Positions 11,322 to 23,165 of a stretch of 64,000 nt of DNA are shown here, one piece after another (within the stretch, counting starts at the first letter, position 1; the number at the start of each line of letters is the position of its first letter). Location of the stretch: positions 2,195,001-2,259,000 of the forward strand of contig JAPEHQ010000007.1 of assembly GCA_027405735.1 (NCBI GenBank), read 5' to 3'. This DNA is from Mucor racemosus. Its lineage: Eukaryota; Mucoromycota; Mucoromycetes; Mucorales; Mucoraceae. Under the pieces are notes generated by a model. The model ran no database searches, was not told the DNA's origin, and was given only the letters and a program-made list of their open reading frames with translations. The translations under genes and the position numbers were made by a program.

Positions 11322-13106
11322 ATGAGTAAGTTTCCTTTTGTTTTTATTTTTATATTTTCCAGACGAAAAAAGACTTTGTTAGATAACTTATTACTATTAT
11401 ATTTATTTAATCAGTAGCACCAACAGCTCCAGTTCGTAAAATTGCAACAGCTTCAAGAAGAAAACAAAAGATTCCTGAACCTGTCATGGTTGAAGAAGAA
11501 GAGGAAGAGGAGGAAGAAGAAGACGACGAAGAAGAAACTGCAGAAGATGAATCAATAACTAGATGTGTTTGTGGTGAATCACGTAAGTTGTTTTTCTAAT
11601 CATTTTATATATTCGTCTGCTAAAAACTCGTATTAGATAGCTTAGGTTTAATGGTGTGTTGCGATGAATGTGAAGTATGGCAGCACTGCGAGTGTATGGG
11701 TTTAGAAAAAGACGAATTACCAGATGAATACTTTTGCGAATTATGTAAACCTTCTGATCACATCGAAATCAAGAGCTATGAAAAGTATGTAAATGAATAA
11801 ATCCGTAAATTTAATATACTAATTCTTGTCTAATATCATAGGACGCGTAGATATTATAAACCATGTTTGCCCGTAACTGCCGAAATTGCAGCAGCAGAAG
11901 CAGCAGCAGCAGATAAGAGAACAGCTAAAAGAAGAACTACATTTAATAGCCGAGAAGCCTCAATTTCTTTAGAAGAAGTTTTGGCTTTTAGAAATGCAAT
12001 TGAACAATCAAAAAATTACGATGCATCTGGTATGGAGATTACAGCGAGCCAAGTTCAGGTTCAACATTATGATGCTATGCATGTAATGGACGAAAATATT
12101 ACTCTTTTACAAAACTATGGTAAGAAAAGAAAAAGATTAATAATATATTAAAAAATAACCTATTTACTTTTTCATAGACGGAAAAGATCAAATAAAAAGA
12201 CAAAAGCGAGCATCTCCAAAGAAACCAACTTCTACAACACTAACAGAAGAACCGCAACAATTAAAACCAAAGAAAGAAAAGAAACCTCAGAGAAGATATA
12301 CCCCAAGATCCAACAGCAATATTACCACAACAACATCATCTAGCGCTGCTCCAAACACAACTCCAACACGTCGTCATACCAATAAAGCATCCCGTTCTCG
12401 AACTAGTACACCACAACCTGAACTACAAACACCCACACCAACAGCCAATAATCAAAGCAGCAATCAGCTATTCGATCACTTCTCACAATTTGCTCGTGAA
12501 TCTACACCACCGGCCAAAGTTCGATTACCAACACAAAGAACTACCATAACAGAAATGAATAAACGAGCAAGTCAAATATTAGAATATATTTGTTCAATGC
12601 AAGTTGAATTAGCAACAAAACGTAACAGACATAATACTAATTCTGATTCTGATTCTGAGGAAGACGATGATGAAGAAAGAGAAGTTTGTAAAAGACGTCA
12701 ATTGGTATCTGCAAAAATGAATCAAGTCATGACAAATACATTTGGTGCAGGCGCCGATGAAAATATGGATGATAATAACTCGTCATCTAAAGAAAATCGT
12801 AGGCCTACACCTATTCTTATACCTGGTAAACTGGATCATTCAAGTCCTTCTTCCTCTCTTAGTAGTGCAAGTACAATTCCATTAGATGATGTTGCTTATC
12901 AGCATGAAAAGAGTGTTGCTCAAGAAGCATTGGAAAAATCTAATTGTAGTAAAGAACAATCTTCCATGGAAATAATGGATAACTTGACTAGAAAAGTAAT
13001 CACTTTTCAACGTCGCTTTGGTTCTTCTGGCTTCCATTTACAGGAGCAAGATGAAGATGATGGTCCTGTAACAAGAAGTAGTTATAATAATAGCAGCAGA
13101 TGGTAG
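11322..13106 (+). CDS. PHD-finger protein, Cti6-like chromatin reader
   Basis: Five coding exons: 11322-11325, 11415-11582, 11637-11784, 11842-12119 and 12178-13106 (about 508 aa). The first coding exon holds only ATG plus one base. After an acidic stretch (EEEEEEEEEEDDEEE near residues 30-45) comes a full C4HC3 PHD finger: RCVCGES, CCDEC, WQHCECMGL and YFCELCK, about residues 55-105, with the aromatic Trp of the WQH motif present. A basic segment (TAKRRTTFNSREASISLEEV) and a low-complexity S/T/P/Q region follow. The C-terminal part has MNKRASQILEYICSMQVELA, a short conserved-looking helix. In yeast Cti6 this PHD type recruits the Rpd3L deacetylase complex to methylated H3K4. The Cti6 assignment is inference from the PHD sequence and layout. 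The gene is convergent with the Trp-rich gene downstream. Confidence 0.85.
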
Positions 13107-13746
13107 TAAATTACTCCTTCCGCAACCCCCCCAAAAAACAGTTACAGATTTTTTTTTTTTTTTTTTGCATTATTATTGTTAATTTATATATCAGTTTTAT
13201 CCTCTTTTCTTTCAAATTACAATCCCAATATCATGTATATATTTTTTTTCTACGGAAAACAAGCCATCTCCATTCAAAATCACACAGTGAACAATAAGAT
13301 CAATAAATTTAATTTATAAATTACAAAAAAAAAAAAAAAATTAAAAAAATTAGAGGGTTCTTTTACAATATAGTTTCTAGTTAACACATCAATATAAGGG
13401 CTTTTCCTGACTTGATACAACTCGGAAAGCATGTGTATATTTTTCTTTTTTTGAAGAAACCACCCGTTTTCATTTAAAAAGCACATAATCCATCAGAGCA
13501 GCGATAGTTTCAATCATCAAGACACAAAATTTAAACAGAGAAAAAAAAAAGTTGAATTATCCTGCATAATTGCCATTAATTTACATGACAACTTAAAACT
13601 ACCATGGTAATATGAATCTAATATAACAAAGACTCACAAATAGATACACATTCACACGATAAACAAAAAAGAAAAATAATCAGTGATTTTAATATTTACA
13701 AAATTTCCAAAATTGTTAGACAAAAAATTAAATAGGAGGACAAAGA
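13107..13746. other. Convergent intergenic spacer
   Basis: Lies between the 3' ends of the PHD gene (+) and the Trp-rich gene (-). It contains T- and A-runs (13,149-13,166; 13,325-13,339) and should hold both polyadenylation regions. No coding sequence is recognised. Confidence 0.4.
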
Positions 13747-16700
13747 TCACCAAAGCTTCAAAGTAACTTCCATAGGTTCGTCAGACTTGTTGTTCTTGTT
13801 AAAATCGCTTAATCTGTAAATAATTTCTTGTGGTTCTGATTCCGTTGTTTTGGTTGCTGCTGTTGAAGGACTCATGTCACTTAATTTGAAAGAAACCTCG
13901 TTTGTAGATGTTGCGTTTCTATTTTTATTCAGTTCATTAAAACTAAGTGTAATTTCTTGTGGTTCATCTTCTTTTTGTTGGCTGGAATTCCTCCATGGTC
14001 CTCCTGCAGTTAGATCACTCAAACGTAATACAATTTCCTGTTCTGGATCAATAGATTTAGATGGACTCAATCCATTGAAATTAAAGGCCATTTCTCGGTT
14101 AGATTTGTCATCTTTGATGGATAGTTTTTGGTTTTGTTCTTGAATATCTTTTAGACTAACATGAATTTCGTTGTTGGTGGAATCATTGAAATCGTTTAAA
14201 CTAAATGAGACTTCATGAGGACTTTGTTGAGAGGGTTTGGGATGAGATACTTCAGATGTAGTTCCATTCCCTGAAGATTTCTCAAGTGGAGAATTCCAAC
14301 TTGACACCACTTCTTCATTCTTGGATGTTGCTCCCCATGTTGGTGTCATATCAATGCTATCATTTTGTTTGCCTTTTGTACCTTCTACCTTCCTTTTAGC
14401 AGGTTCTGGGACAATAGCGACTGTTTCTGCAAATGATTTCCAACCGCCTGCATTGTCTTCAACTGTTGTAGGTAGCTTGTTTTTCCAAGTATCTTTAATT
14501 GACGGCTTACTACTATTTTCTGTAAATGAAGATGTTTCTTGGAAATTCGAAGTGCCCCAATCTTGATGTTGCTCGTTACTAGATACTTCAGTAGTTAATG
14601 GCTCAGACCAAGAAGGTTGTTGAACAGTATCCCATGATTTTCCTTGAGGAGTATCGTTCCAAGTTGGTTCAGATTGTACAGGATTGGGATCTTGAGGAGC
14701 TGTAGTGTTCCAAGATGCTTCTGCTTGAACAGGTTCGGATTCTTGAACATTAATTTTCCAAGATTGAGAGTCTTGAGGCTTTTCTTCTTCCTCATTCTCA
14801 GGCTCTTCAGGCAACTTGACAGTATTCCAAGCAGAAATAGCAGCTGCTTCATCTTCTTTTGAAAGATTGATGAGCTCACTTTTAGGTTTAGTAATTACTT
14901 CGGGTTCCTTGTAGTCATTTAAAGCACCCCATGTGTATGTAGATTTTGGTTCAGATTTAGGTTCTTGTTGATGTTGATTATTTGTAGCTGGCTCTGATTC
15001 CTCGGTAGATTGGTTCCATGAAGGTTGTTCTACAGCAGATTGACTCCATGAAGACTGTTCTACAGCTGATTGATTCCATGTAGGCTCTTCTTCTTTTGTT
15101 GTACTGACATCTGTTTCCTCATCAGGTACTTCAGGTAGTTTAGCTGATTGCCAAGCAGCAATTGCAGCCTCTTCTTCTTCCTTTCCAATTTTTGGGATGT
15201 CTTCTGATTCGGGTATAAAAACTTCAGGTTCCTTATAATCATTCAAAGCGGCCCAAGTATATGCGGGAGCTACTTCTTTTGGTGATGATGATGTTGTTGT
15301 TGTTGTTGCTAGTGGTTCTTTGTTCTCATCATCCCAAGATTTAATAGGTTCGGAAACTGGCTCTTGAGATAGAGAATTCCAAGCTGTAACTGCAGCTTTT
15401 TCATCACTTTCAATTGGTAAATTATTTATTGTAGATTCCTTGATTTCGTTTGCTGCATTTTCAGTAGATGCAGAAGTCTCCTGCTTGATAGTTTTTGGTT
15501 TAATCCAATCTGCAGGAATAAGATCTTCAATATCATCGTCTGAATTATCATCTGGAATATCATCAGCCCAAGAAAAGGAAGAAACTGGTACCAATGATGG
15601 AGAAGATGAAACTGCTGTTGCTTTGGCAGGTTCAACAGTTTTTGGTAATTCATCTACATTTGGTGCAACTGCATCGACTTTTTCGTTCTCTGCAGATTTA
15701 GTAACTGTCTCACTAGCTGCTACAAGTTGTTCAGCTGTCTCTTCATTTTCTACATGTAAATTGATAATTAGACTAATTTGTCAAACAAGAAAATAATAAG
15801 AAATATGCACCTTCAGCAGGAGGTTTGTATGCATTCCAACTTTCAATAGCCTTCCTAGTCTCGGGAGTCTCATCCTCCTCCTTCGCTGTTAATTCTTGAT
15901 ATTCTTGGTAACGCTTTTCTTTACTAAAGTTTGCTTTATTCTCAAATCCACCATTTCGTGCATCATTATTGCCATCTTCAAATGCACTTCGATTAAGTCG
16001 ACCACTTGTGGATGTATCTTCAAATGTACTACGATTTAATCTACCACCTGTGGGTACATCTTCTTGCCATCTGTTATTGCGGCGGGAATTATTGTTGTTA
16101 TATCCATAGCGATCATTGTTTCCATAACGGTCATTGTTACCATAGCGATCATTGTTACCATAGCGATCACTGTTTCCATAACGATTGTTATTATCGTATC
16201 GAGAGCGAGGTGTAGTATCAGAAGCGTTAGCCCATTTACTGGTCTTTGCTCCTATTTTGAATAGCGCTGAAGAATCTGTCGACGTAGATGTGGAAGGAGT
16301 AGATGATGTTGATTGCCATCTAGATTGTCTAGGAGGTTCACTTGGCGCTGAAGCCCATTTACTAGCTTTACTACCACTTGGTTTAGGTTTTTCCTCTATT
16401 TTTAAAGAATCTCCTTCATTTTGAGGTTTGACATTTTGTTCTAAATTATCAACATCTTGAGATTTTTCATTTGTTTCGACATGCTTAACTTGAGCTTCAT
16501 CCAGTTTTGTATCGACATTGTTGACATTGGATGTATTCATTGGAATTTCCGACTGAGTCGTTACCATGGAAACTGCATCAATAGTAGGCTCCAAATTAGA
16601 GGCAATAACAGGCTCCTCCTTGGACTCCTTATATTCTTCTTTAGAAGACTCCTCGCCTTGTGAGTCTAAACGATCAAACTGTTCATCTTCTTCCACAATA

Positions 16701-16747
16701 TCAGCCCAAGACTTTCCCTCAGGTTCAACGCGAAAAGGATCCGCCAT
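13747..16747 (-). CDS. Trp-rich, intrinsically disordered protein of unknown function
   Basis: Two exons, 15811-16747 and 13747-15749, split by a 61-nt intron (GTGCAT donor, TAG acceptor), give about 979 aa; the frame joins cleanly. The N-terminus reads MADPFRVEPEGKSWADIVEE. About 29 Trp residues are spaced through Ser/Glu/Pro/Asn-rich disorder (SKWASAP, SKWANAS, TAWNSL, YTWGALNDYKEPEV twice, PTWNQS, SSWSQS, PSWNQS). Exon 1 also has five tandem RYGNND-type hexapeptides (about 16,095-16,200) and a KEKRYQEYQEL helix. The C-terminal 140 residues contain about eight degenerate repeats of the form E-[VI]-x-h-x-[LF]-x-[DEG]-[LFMI] (VSFSLNDF, IVLRLSDL, ITLSFNEL, VSFKLSDM, IIYRLSDF, VTLKLW). No enzymatic domain is seen. 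An RNA-granule, translation or Argonaute-binding role is possible but only inference. Confidence 0.85.
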
Positions 16748-17179
16748 TAGGAAAAATAAATAGATAGGAAGAGAAAAGAAAAAGAAACAAACCAGCGACA
16801 AATGTATGAGAAAAACGTCAGGGAGTTTCAATTGCCATACTATTTGTTCCTCGAAAGGTAATAAATAGCTTGAAATGTTTCTCATTTTTGTAATATTGCG
16901 CTTGTAAAAAAAAGAAGAAAAAGGTGAATCGAAATGGAAAGAGAGAAAAAGGAAAGGAAAAATGTGATAAATTAGATGGGAGTTTAGTTTATATACATGG
17001 ATTTAAACTGCACTTAACAAGGTTGACATATAAAGAGAAAAAAAAAAAGCATTTTTATTAATTAAGTTATTCGTTTGTGTGTTTGTGTGTTTGTGTGTGT
17101 GTGTGTATACTAATAATTAAATGTGTGTAATTGTGAGAATATTATGTTGTAAATGAATGATAGAAATAAAATAAATAAA
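16748..17179. other. Intergenic, promoter of the Trp-rich gene and 3' end of SVF1
   Basis: Short spacer between two minus-strand genes. It contains a GT-rich microsatellite (about 17,074-17,106) and A-runs. The region just above 16,747 should be the promoter and leader of the Trp-rich gene. Confidence 0.4.
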
Positions 17180-18454
17180 CTAAAAACTAGATACAAAAAC
17201 AAGTTCTTGGAAGCAATGACCTTCAACTGTTGTCTTTTCATCACCAATGGTGATTTCTGCAGTAGTTTTATCAATCCATTGGTAAATATAAGGCTTGACA
17301 ATCAAAGATTGAACCAATTTACGGATAACATAAGGAATCTCGGCCAAAACATCAATTTTTTCAATCAAACCTCTAGGCTCTGTAGTCATGGTAATAAGAA
17401 CATCTTTAGGCTCTTCACCTTCTTGCTTGATTGTCTTTCCCTTCCAACTCAACTTGATGGTTTGTGGAATATCATATTGAGTATCTTCATCTTTCTTTAA
17501 ATCCAAAAGTTCAACAGAGTTATCAATAGAGACACAAACCAATTTATCATTTAAAACCAAGGAACCTTGATTGATATTAACAGAACCATATTGCTTAGTA
17601 GTTTGGAATTGCATCATTGCAATGGAAGCCTTATCAGATTGGAAATTGACAAAATTCCAATTAGAAGCAATCAATTGAGGTTGCATACCTTGAATGGCAT
17701 GAATAAAGATACCATCGCCCTCTGTTTCAAAAATCTTTTGGTTGACAATAAAAGTGCCCTTGACTACACAGCGAGGCCAGAATTTGTGCGACACAAAACC
17801 AGCAGCAGACGATTTGTCACCACCTAAATAAGTTTTTCCTTCACCCACCTTGAAACCACGATCAACACGTTCAAAGTCCAAAGAGACAACCAATTCGGGA
17901 TGTGTAATGTTAAGTTTATAGAGCTTTTGAGCAGCATCCAATTGAATGCTGAAAAAGTCAGTCTTTACAGAACGTTTATCGGCAGAGAGCTCAAACTTGG
18001 ACATGGTGATATTCTTAAAGACACTAGTTTTGCTTTCGGGATCATAGAAACGACATGTCATTGTAATAGTGGGGTTCCAGAGACTAGATTTTTTAAAATT
18101 CAGTAAATTAAATTTTGATTCTTGTGTTAGCCCTTTTTCTCCCCCTGACTTACCCAATGTTGGAGTGAATCAATTGTACAAATGCGAAACCACCGCTTCT
18201 GGTAGTAACATAAAACACTTGATTCTCGGTGGAAGAACCAGAGGCTAAAGTCCAATCAAGATCGTGTTCATCAAGGGCAGTATAAGCTTGACCATCAGTA
18301 ATGGTATCAGCTACAGTCTTGATACTATCTACAGTAGTACCTACACCAGTAATATTGGAAACAGTGCTTGAAAGTTGAGAAACTACCCCAAGGAATTAGT
18401 CAACTTGTCATCTACACAAAATTCTTTCGCAATATACTTACACCAAGATGACAT
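17180..18454 (-). CDS. SVF1: Survival factor Svf1
   Basis: Three exons: 18442-18454 (13 nt, encoding MSSW and the first base of F5), 18154-18382 and 17180-18083; about 381 aa. The sequence shows the two lipocalin-like halves of the Svf1 family. N-terminal half: YTALDEHDLDWTLASGSSTENQVFYVTTRSGG, then FVQLIHSNIGLWNPTITMTCRFYDP, TYLGGDKSSAAGFVSHKFWPRCVVKG and GDGIFIHAIQGMQPQLIASNWNFVNFQS. C-terminal half: QTIKLSWKG and VLAEIPYVIRKLVQSLIVKPYIYQW. In yeast, Svf1 is needed for survival under oxidative and cold stress and has been linked to ceramide transport between ER and Golgi. The protein is shorter than yeast Svf1 (481 aa) but has both halves. The gene is tandem with the Trp-rich gene. Confidence 0.93.
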
Positions 18455-19149
18455 TATTTATATTTATTCACAAATATGAATGGAAAAGAATAAAAGAAAA
18501 AAGAAAAAGATTTGTATTTTGTTGTTGTTTGTGTTGGTAGTAGTTGAACAAGCTCACTTTGTTGTGACGTGATGATCAGATTGATTGGTTTAAACCTTTT
18601 AATTTCTTGTGTTCAATACACTATTGAAAGTCATTTGATATTGGTGAAAGATGGTTTATTTGGTCTTCCAAGAGTTTTATGTATTTCGCATTTAAACAAA
18701 AACATAATAGTTCTTTTGACACTGTGACGTATTTAAATGGTTTTATAAAAGATCTCACTATCTTGGAACAGATAGAGGATCATATTTCTCAGGTGAATTC
18801 CATGTAGGATTCTAAAAATATCGCATGATTAGATATTAGCATAATCAGCATTTCTAGTTAGGGGCGTATAATTAGATGTAACACTTGAGATGTAATGTTT
18901 ATTTTTACTTCTCACAAGCTTTTTACTGTTTGAATAACGCTCCTCGAATTGATTTAATTAGGCAATCAAAATTTCGAGTTATCTTGATAAAACTGAGATT
19001 TTGCTAAGAATATCTTGGATACATAATTAGTTTTCCTTGGTTAGTTTTTCTATGAATCTACTAATATCGTTAGAAATACAGAGATTTAGGATATGTCAAT
19101 AAAAACCAGTATTCTTAAAATTAAAATAATCAAATGTCAAATACTTAAT
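18455..19149. other. Upstream region of SVF1
   Basis: Non-coding. The proximal part should hold the SVF1 promoter. Further upstream the sequence becomes AT-rich and merges into repeat R3. No other feature is seen. Confidence 0.4.
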
Positions 19150-20655
19150 AGAGATGAAATTTGCGATTTCAGAAGTATTTTCATATTATGATGGTGCAGA
19201 TGCTTTTTCAAATCAATCTCCGTTATACATATTCGATCTACACATTTCTGATACCTGGAGCTCCACCCTCTAATAGAATTGCTATAGGTTAAAGAAATGA
19301 AATATATTACGAAATTATCTTACATTCCTAGGCTTAACTATTCAATTAAGAAGGCATCGTATCGCAAAATAATTTGGGTATACGCTGCGTAACTTCAATA
19401 TTCAAGCGATAAAGTTTCAAATAAGTTTCCAATACGCTGCGAAGATTGGATATATTCGATCTCAATGACTGTGCTTGCCCCGAGTGCTTGTGCTTTGACA
19501 GGTTGTACCTGTTACAAGTACTTATTCCATAAATCAAATGTATACGAAACAGAGATGCGTACTAATAAAGCACCAGCTCGAAAACTTTTATTTGTGAGCT
19601 ACGCCTGGTAATGAAAATATTTCTAGATCTACTTGCTAATAATAAATCGCATGCAAACAACATGAAATAAACGGAGTATTGTAAGTACTAGAGTAGCCTC
19701 TATTGCTGTGATGTATTGAGATTAAGCCTTTGCTATTGAATTTGTGCCTTTTAGAAACATTTTTTGATAATAAAAAACAATTCTCTATACTTTCTCTGTA
19801 ACTAACAAACTTTATTAACTTGCTCTCATATACTCGGAAAAAATTACATTCCGTGAGTTAAAATGGATTTTGTATTTTTTTTTTTGTAGGTAAAATATAC
19901 GGTACCTGCTTGGCAAAATTTGAATTTTCATTATTTTCAATCTTCAAAATTGGAGCGTGCTCTCCTTTCTATACCTAACCTCATACTAAATATTTTTTGG
20001 GATATACTTTAAACACTGTTAGACAGATATAAACTGGCCACATTTTACTATATATTCCTTAATTCATTTTATATGTCACGAAAAACTCAAAACCGCGTAA
20101 AATGTACAGCTTTTCCCTTAAAAACTGGGTCTCGCTTTTCATCTCTGCTCAACTTTTTTTTTCACTAAATACGTCCAAGGAAAAATTATATCTCAATGTA
20201 CCTGAGATGTTCAAATTTAATCCAAAAACGTGTTTTTGAAAATATCCTAACTTTTGCAGTTGCTATAATTTTTTTAATGCTAATGTTTCAGAATTTCACA
20301 GGTATTTTACTGCGAAAATCAAAAACTTTGAGGCATCATATCTCTACAAAACATTAAGCTATGCTAACACTTTTTATTAATAAAACTTACTTGTTTTAAA
20401 GCATTCTATTACATATTTCAATATGAAAAATTTCTGAGCACTTTTTTTTTTTTTTTCATTTCTTGACATTTCTATAGTAGATTTCAAAATATTGGTTAAA
20501 TTGAACAACATTTTTTTTAAATTCATATCATCAATCTCGTTAAACTCTCTTGGACCCAATTTAGTTTTTTTCAAAATATTGATTTTTCGTGGAGATATCC
20601 TTAAAAATGCGTGCAAATGAATACCTTCGTTTCTAGCTTCAATTTTTCCCTTATA

Positions 20656-20665
20656 TACCCTCATC
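20656..20665. repeat. Left 10-bp target-site duplication
   Basis: TACCCTCATC, identical to 21,027-21,036. The uninterrupted site is seen once in R4 (about 32,780) and, with one change, in R1 (about 6,324). Confidence 0.65.
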
Positions 20666-21026
20666 TAGGATTTCACAAACAACGCATCGTATTACGGTTA
20701 ACCGAGTTTGACTGCTTTAACGGGCCGTTTTTTATGCAAACTCGAATGAGGGTATTCGAGTTTCTTCTTTTCTTTTTTTGTTAGCTAAGCTCGAAAACAG
20801 GATTGAAAAAATACTTCAAGTTGTGAAACTGTCAAATATGCTATTATCAATTCATAATCCCATATTAACTTGACAAGGTTGCTATTAACAGCCTCCTTAA
20901 GGCAAACCAATACTTGCTCCCACCCCGTTTTTTATCTGGGTTACAAAAGAACGGGCCGTTTTACAACTCGAATCGAATGGCCGTTTCCGTTAAAACTCGA
21001 TTCAAACTCGAATCGAAGCCCATTCC
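20666..21026. mobile_element. 361-bp insertion with 10-bp target duplication inside R3
   Basis: In R1 and R4 the sequence runs uninterrupted through TATACCCTCRTCC(A/C)AAATTCTG. In R3 it stops after TACCCTCATC (20,656-20,665), 361 bp of unrelated sequence follow, and the 10-mer TACCCTCATC recurs at 21,027-21,036 before the repeat resumes. The insert is richer in GC, with ACGGGCCGTTTT twice (about 20,720 and 20,951) and several CTCGAATCGAA-like units. No clear terminal inverted repeats are seen. The long duplication is compatible with a Mutator-like or SINE-like mechanism; which one is unknown. Confidence 0.65.
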
Positions 21027-21036
21027 TACCCTCATC
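21027..21036. repeat. Right 10-bp target-site duplication
   Basis: Second copy of TACCCTCATC, after which the R family sequence continues with CCAAATTCTG. Confidence 0.65.
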
Positions 21037-21525
21037 CCAAATTCTGAATTTGAAAAAATCTTGTTTTCTCTACGAAAAATGCGGCTAGAAAGTTCGGCAA
21101 TAGCTCAATCAATAGATAATTTTGTTGTGCATTATTTGCGTTATTTATATTTAAAATTTGTTTATAAAAAGCGTTCTATATCTCCAAAAAAAAAACCTCC
21201 AAAATTTCAATTGTATTTTACGCAAAATTTTACGTAATATTTTTTTTAATTTTACACAAGTAATGCAGAATTCAAAATTGTACAAAAACCAAATAACACA
21301 CTAGGTCTACTTACGTTGCATTTCATAAACTATTAAACGGTTTTGATTTTTGAATCATTTTTCGCTCATTTTTTCAGATAAATTTTGGAACCACGTTATG
21401 AAATGTTCTAAGTTGTGGTAAGAATTATTATTTTAATTATCTCGATGAAAAATCAATATTTTTCGCTAAAACAAAAAATGTAGAAGAGTATCACAGAGTT
21501 GGATCTATTTTGTGAATACAAAACT

Positions 21526-23165
21526 TTAGATTGAGATTTTAAGCGGGAGAAAAACAAGTGTTTTACTTTTGAAGCCTTTATACTCGCTGAAAAATCAAGA
21601 TGAATAGAAATAACTTTTTTATCAATATTCTGTAGCATCTCAAGCATATCTTACATTTTTTATTTCCTGATTATCTATTGAAATGGGGGCACGCTCCGAT
21701 TTTGAATATCACCATATAAAATTGTATAATTAGATATGCACACGTGACTGAGCTTCAATTCAAAAAAGTGTTCAAATGGAAAAAAAATCCAAAAAAATCC
21801 AAAAAAAACCTTGTATGTTTAATTGCTCACAAAAATGCATAGTAAGTTGAACTAGCGTATTAAATATCTTGGGTTCAGTTTTTAATTCTGAATCGATCTG
21901 TGTAAATTTTGAAAATGTTTTTCTCATAAAATCCCTAGTAAATTTAATGTCAAATTTTAACGGTTTTTGATCAAAAAGTACCCTTCATTCAAATGTAACC
22001 CTAAAATATTTTATTTTTACATTATGCGCAACAAAATTATCTACAAAATGAGTATTTATACGTAGCTTTAGCCCTATTTTTCGTGGGGATATACATTTTT
22101 TTGATTATTTTTTTTGGTCGGCGAAATTTTTTCCTTGTATATCCTCGTCCAAAATTGATCCTTTTTTGTATCACCAAAAATCAATCATTCAATCTCACTT
22201 TTCTCGACCAAAAATTAATATTTTTTCACGAGATAAAATTCTTTGGATAAATGCTAATGAGCACTATCCTATGGTTCTAGTTTTGCATATCAGCCATCCC
22301 TTCATGGATCTCTATAACAGAAAAAGTGCTCTCACAAAATTTATAAAAAAATAAAAAAGTCTTTACAGCCATCCAAAACCTAGATATCCTGGTAGAGAAT
22401 GAAAAATAATCTAGACTTTACTTAATACCCATCATTGCAATACCTTAGTATTTTCTCGACTTATTTTCATCTCGAATGCGCTTTCTCAATTTTAAGCTGG
22501 CCATTTCTGCATCATTCAAATTTATGAAACAATCACTATAGTAACCGTCCTTGCTTCATTTAATAAAATTTGTAGCCGGGACAGTGTTGAATGGATGGAT
22601 ACTGTTTTTGAAAACAAGTTTCTGCTAAAATTGATTACCAGTACAAATATTCGCGCTTTTTGGCTGGCTTTTTCCCTCTAGAATTGTTGAAACTAGACTT
22701 GACGTTTAGAAATATACATCAAAATGTGTGGAATAAATTGTTCAACAACTTTTATTATGTGTTTAAGTAAAACTTTATAATAAAATTTAAGGGTTGCCAT
22801 AGGCGTATATACTAGAATCCAGCAAAGTTTATAGTTTATACCACAAAAATCTCGGCGCAATTGACAGATACAATAAAATAAATTGCAGATTCGTTTTCAG
22901 CAGCCAATTTTACCTCAGAAAACTTGGTTGTCTGATTCCTAGCGATACTTTTGTAAAAAAATGTGAAAATTCTCCAAATTGTTAAAACTGCAAAACAGAA
23001 AAACAAAAAAAAACAGTATTTACAATTATGAGGTTTAGGGGTCCAAAGATTATCCAAAAAAAAAAACCACCCCTGAAACTGTAATATGTAATAAAACATT
23101 GAAAAACAAGAAGATTTAGCATAGAAACCTTTTTTGCAAGCTTATTAAAATCTCGAGATAATTGA
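21526..23165 (-). repeat. Solitary inverted copy of the 1.6-kb array unit
   Basis: Reads as the reverse complement of one full period of the array at 40,620-53,086, nearly identical by eye with scattered substitutions and small indels (for example GTAACCGTCCTTGC at 22,541 against GCAAGGATGGTTAC in the array). In unit orientation it runs from TCTCGAGATTTTAATAAGC (about 23,155) to GCTTAAAATCTCAATCTAA (about 21,526). It ends directly against R3. Small ORFs inside (62 aa at 22,166-22,354 and 87 aa on the minus strand at 22,836-23,099) are conserved only because the DNA is. Confidence 0.85.

Larger units (their letters stand above)
19150..21525 (+). repeat. Dispersed non-coding repeat, longest copy R3
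   Basis: Longest of four copies. It includes the block GGAGCTCCACCCTCTAATAG (19,258; inverted in R2 near 10,110), AATACGCTGCGAAGATTGG (19,431), TTGGAGCGTGC (19,950), AAAATATTGATTTTTCGTGG (20,573) and ATCTCGATGAAAAATCAATA (21,440). It is interrupted by a 361-bp insertion at 20,666-21,026. No substantial ORF is present. It abuts the solitary copy of the array unit. Confidence 0.7.

Noticed and set aside
16006..16264. Small plus-strand ORFs rich in His/Tyr or Ile/Val across the Trp-rich gene
   Set aside because: Shadows of the RYGNND repeat on the coding strand.
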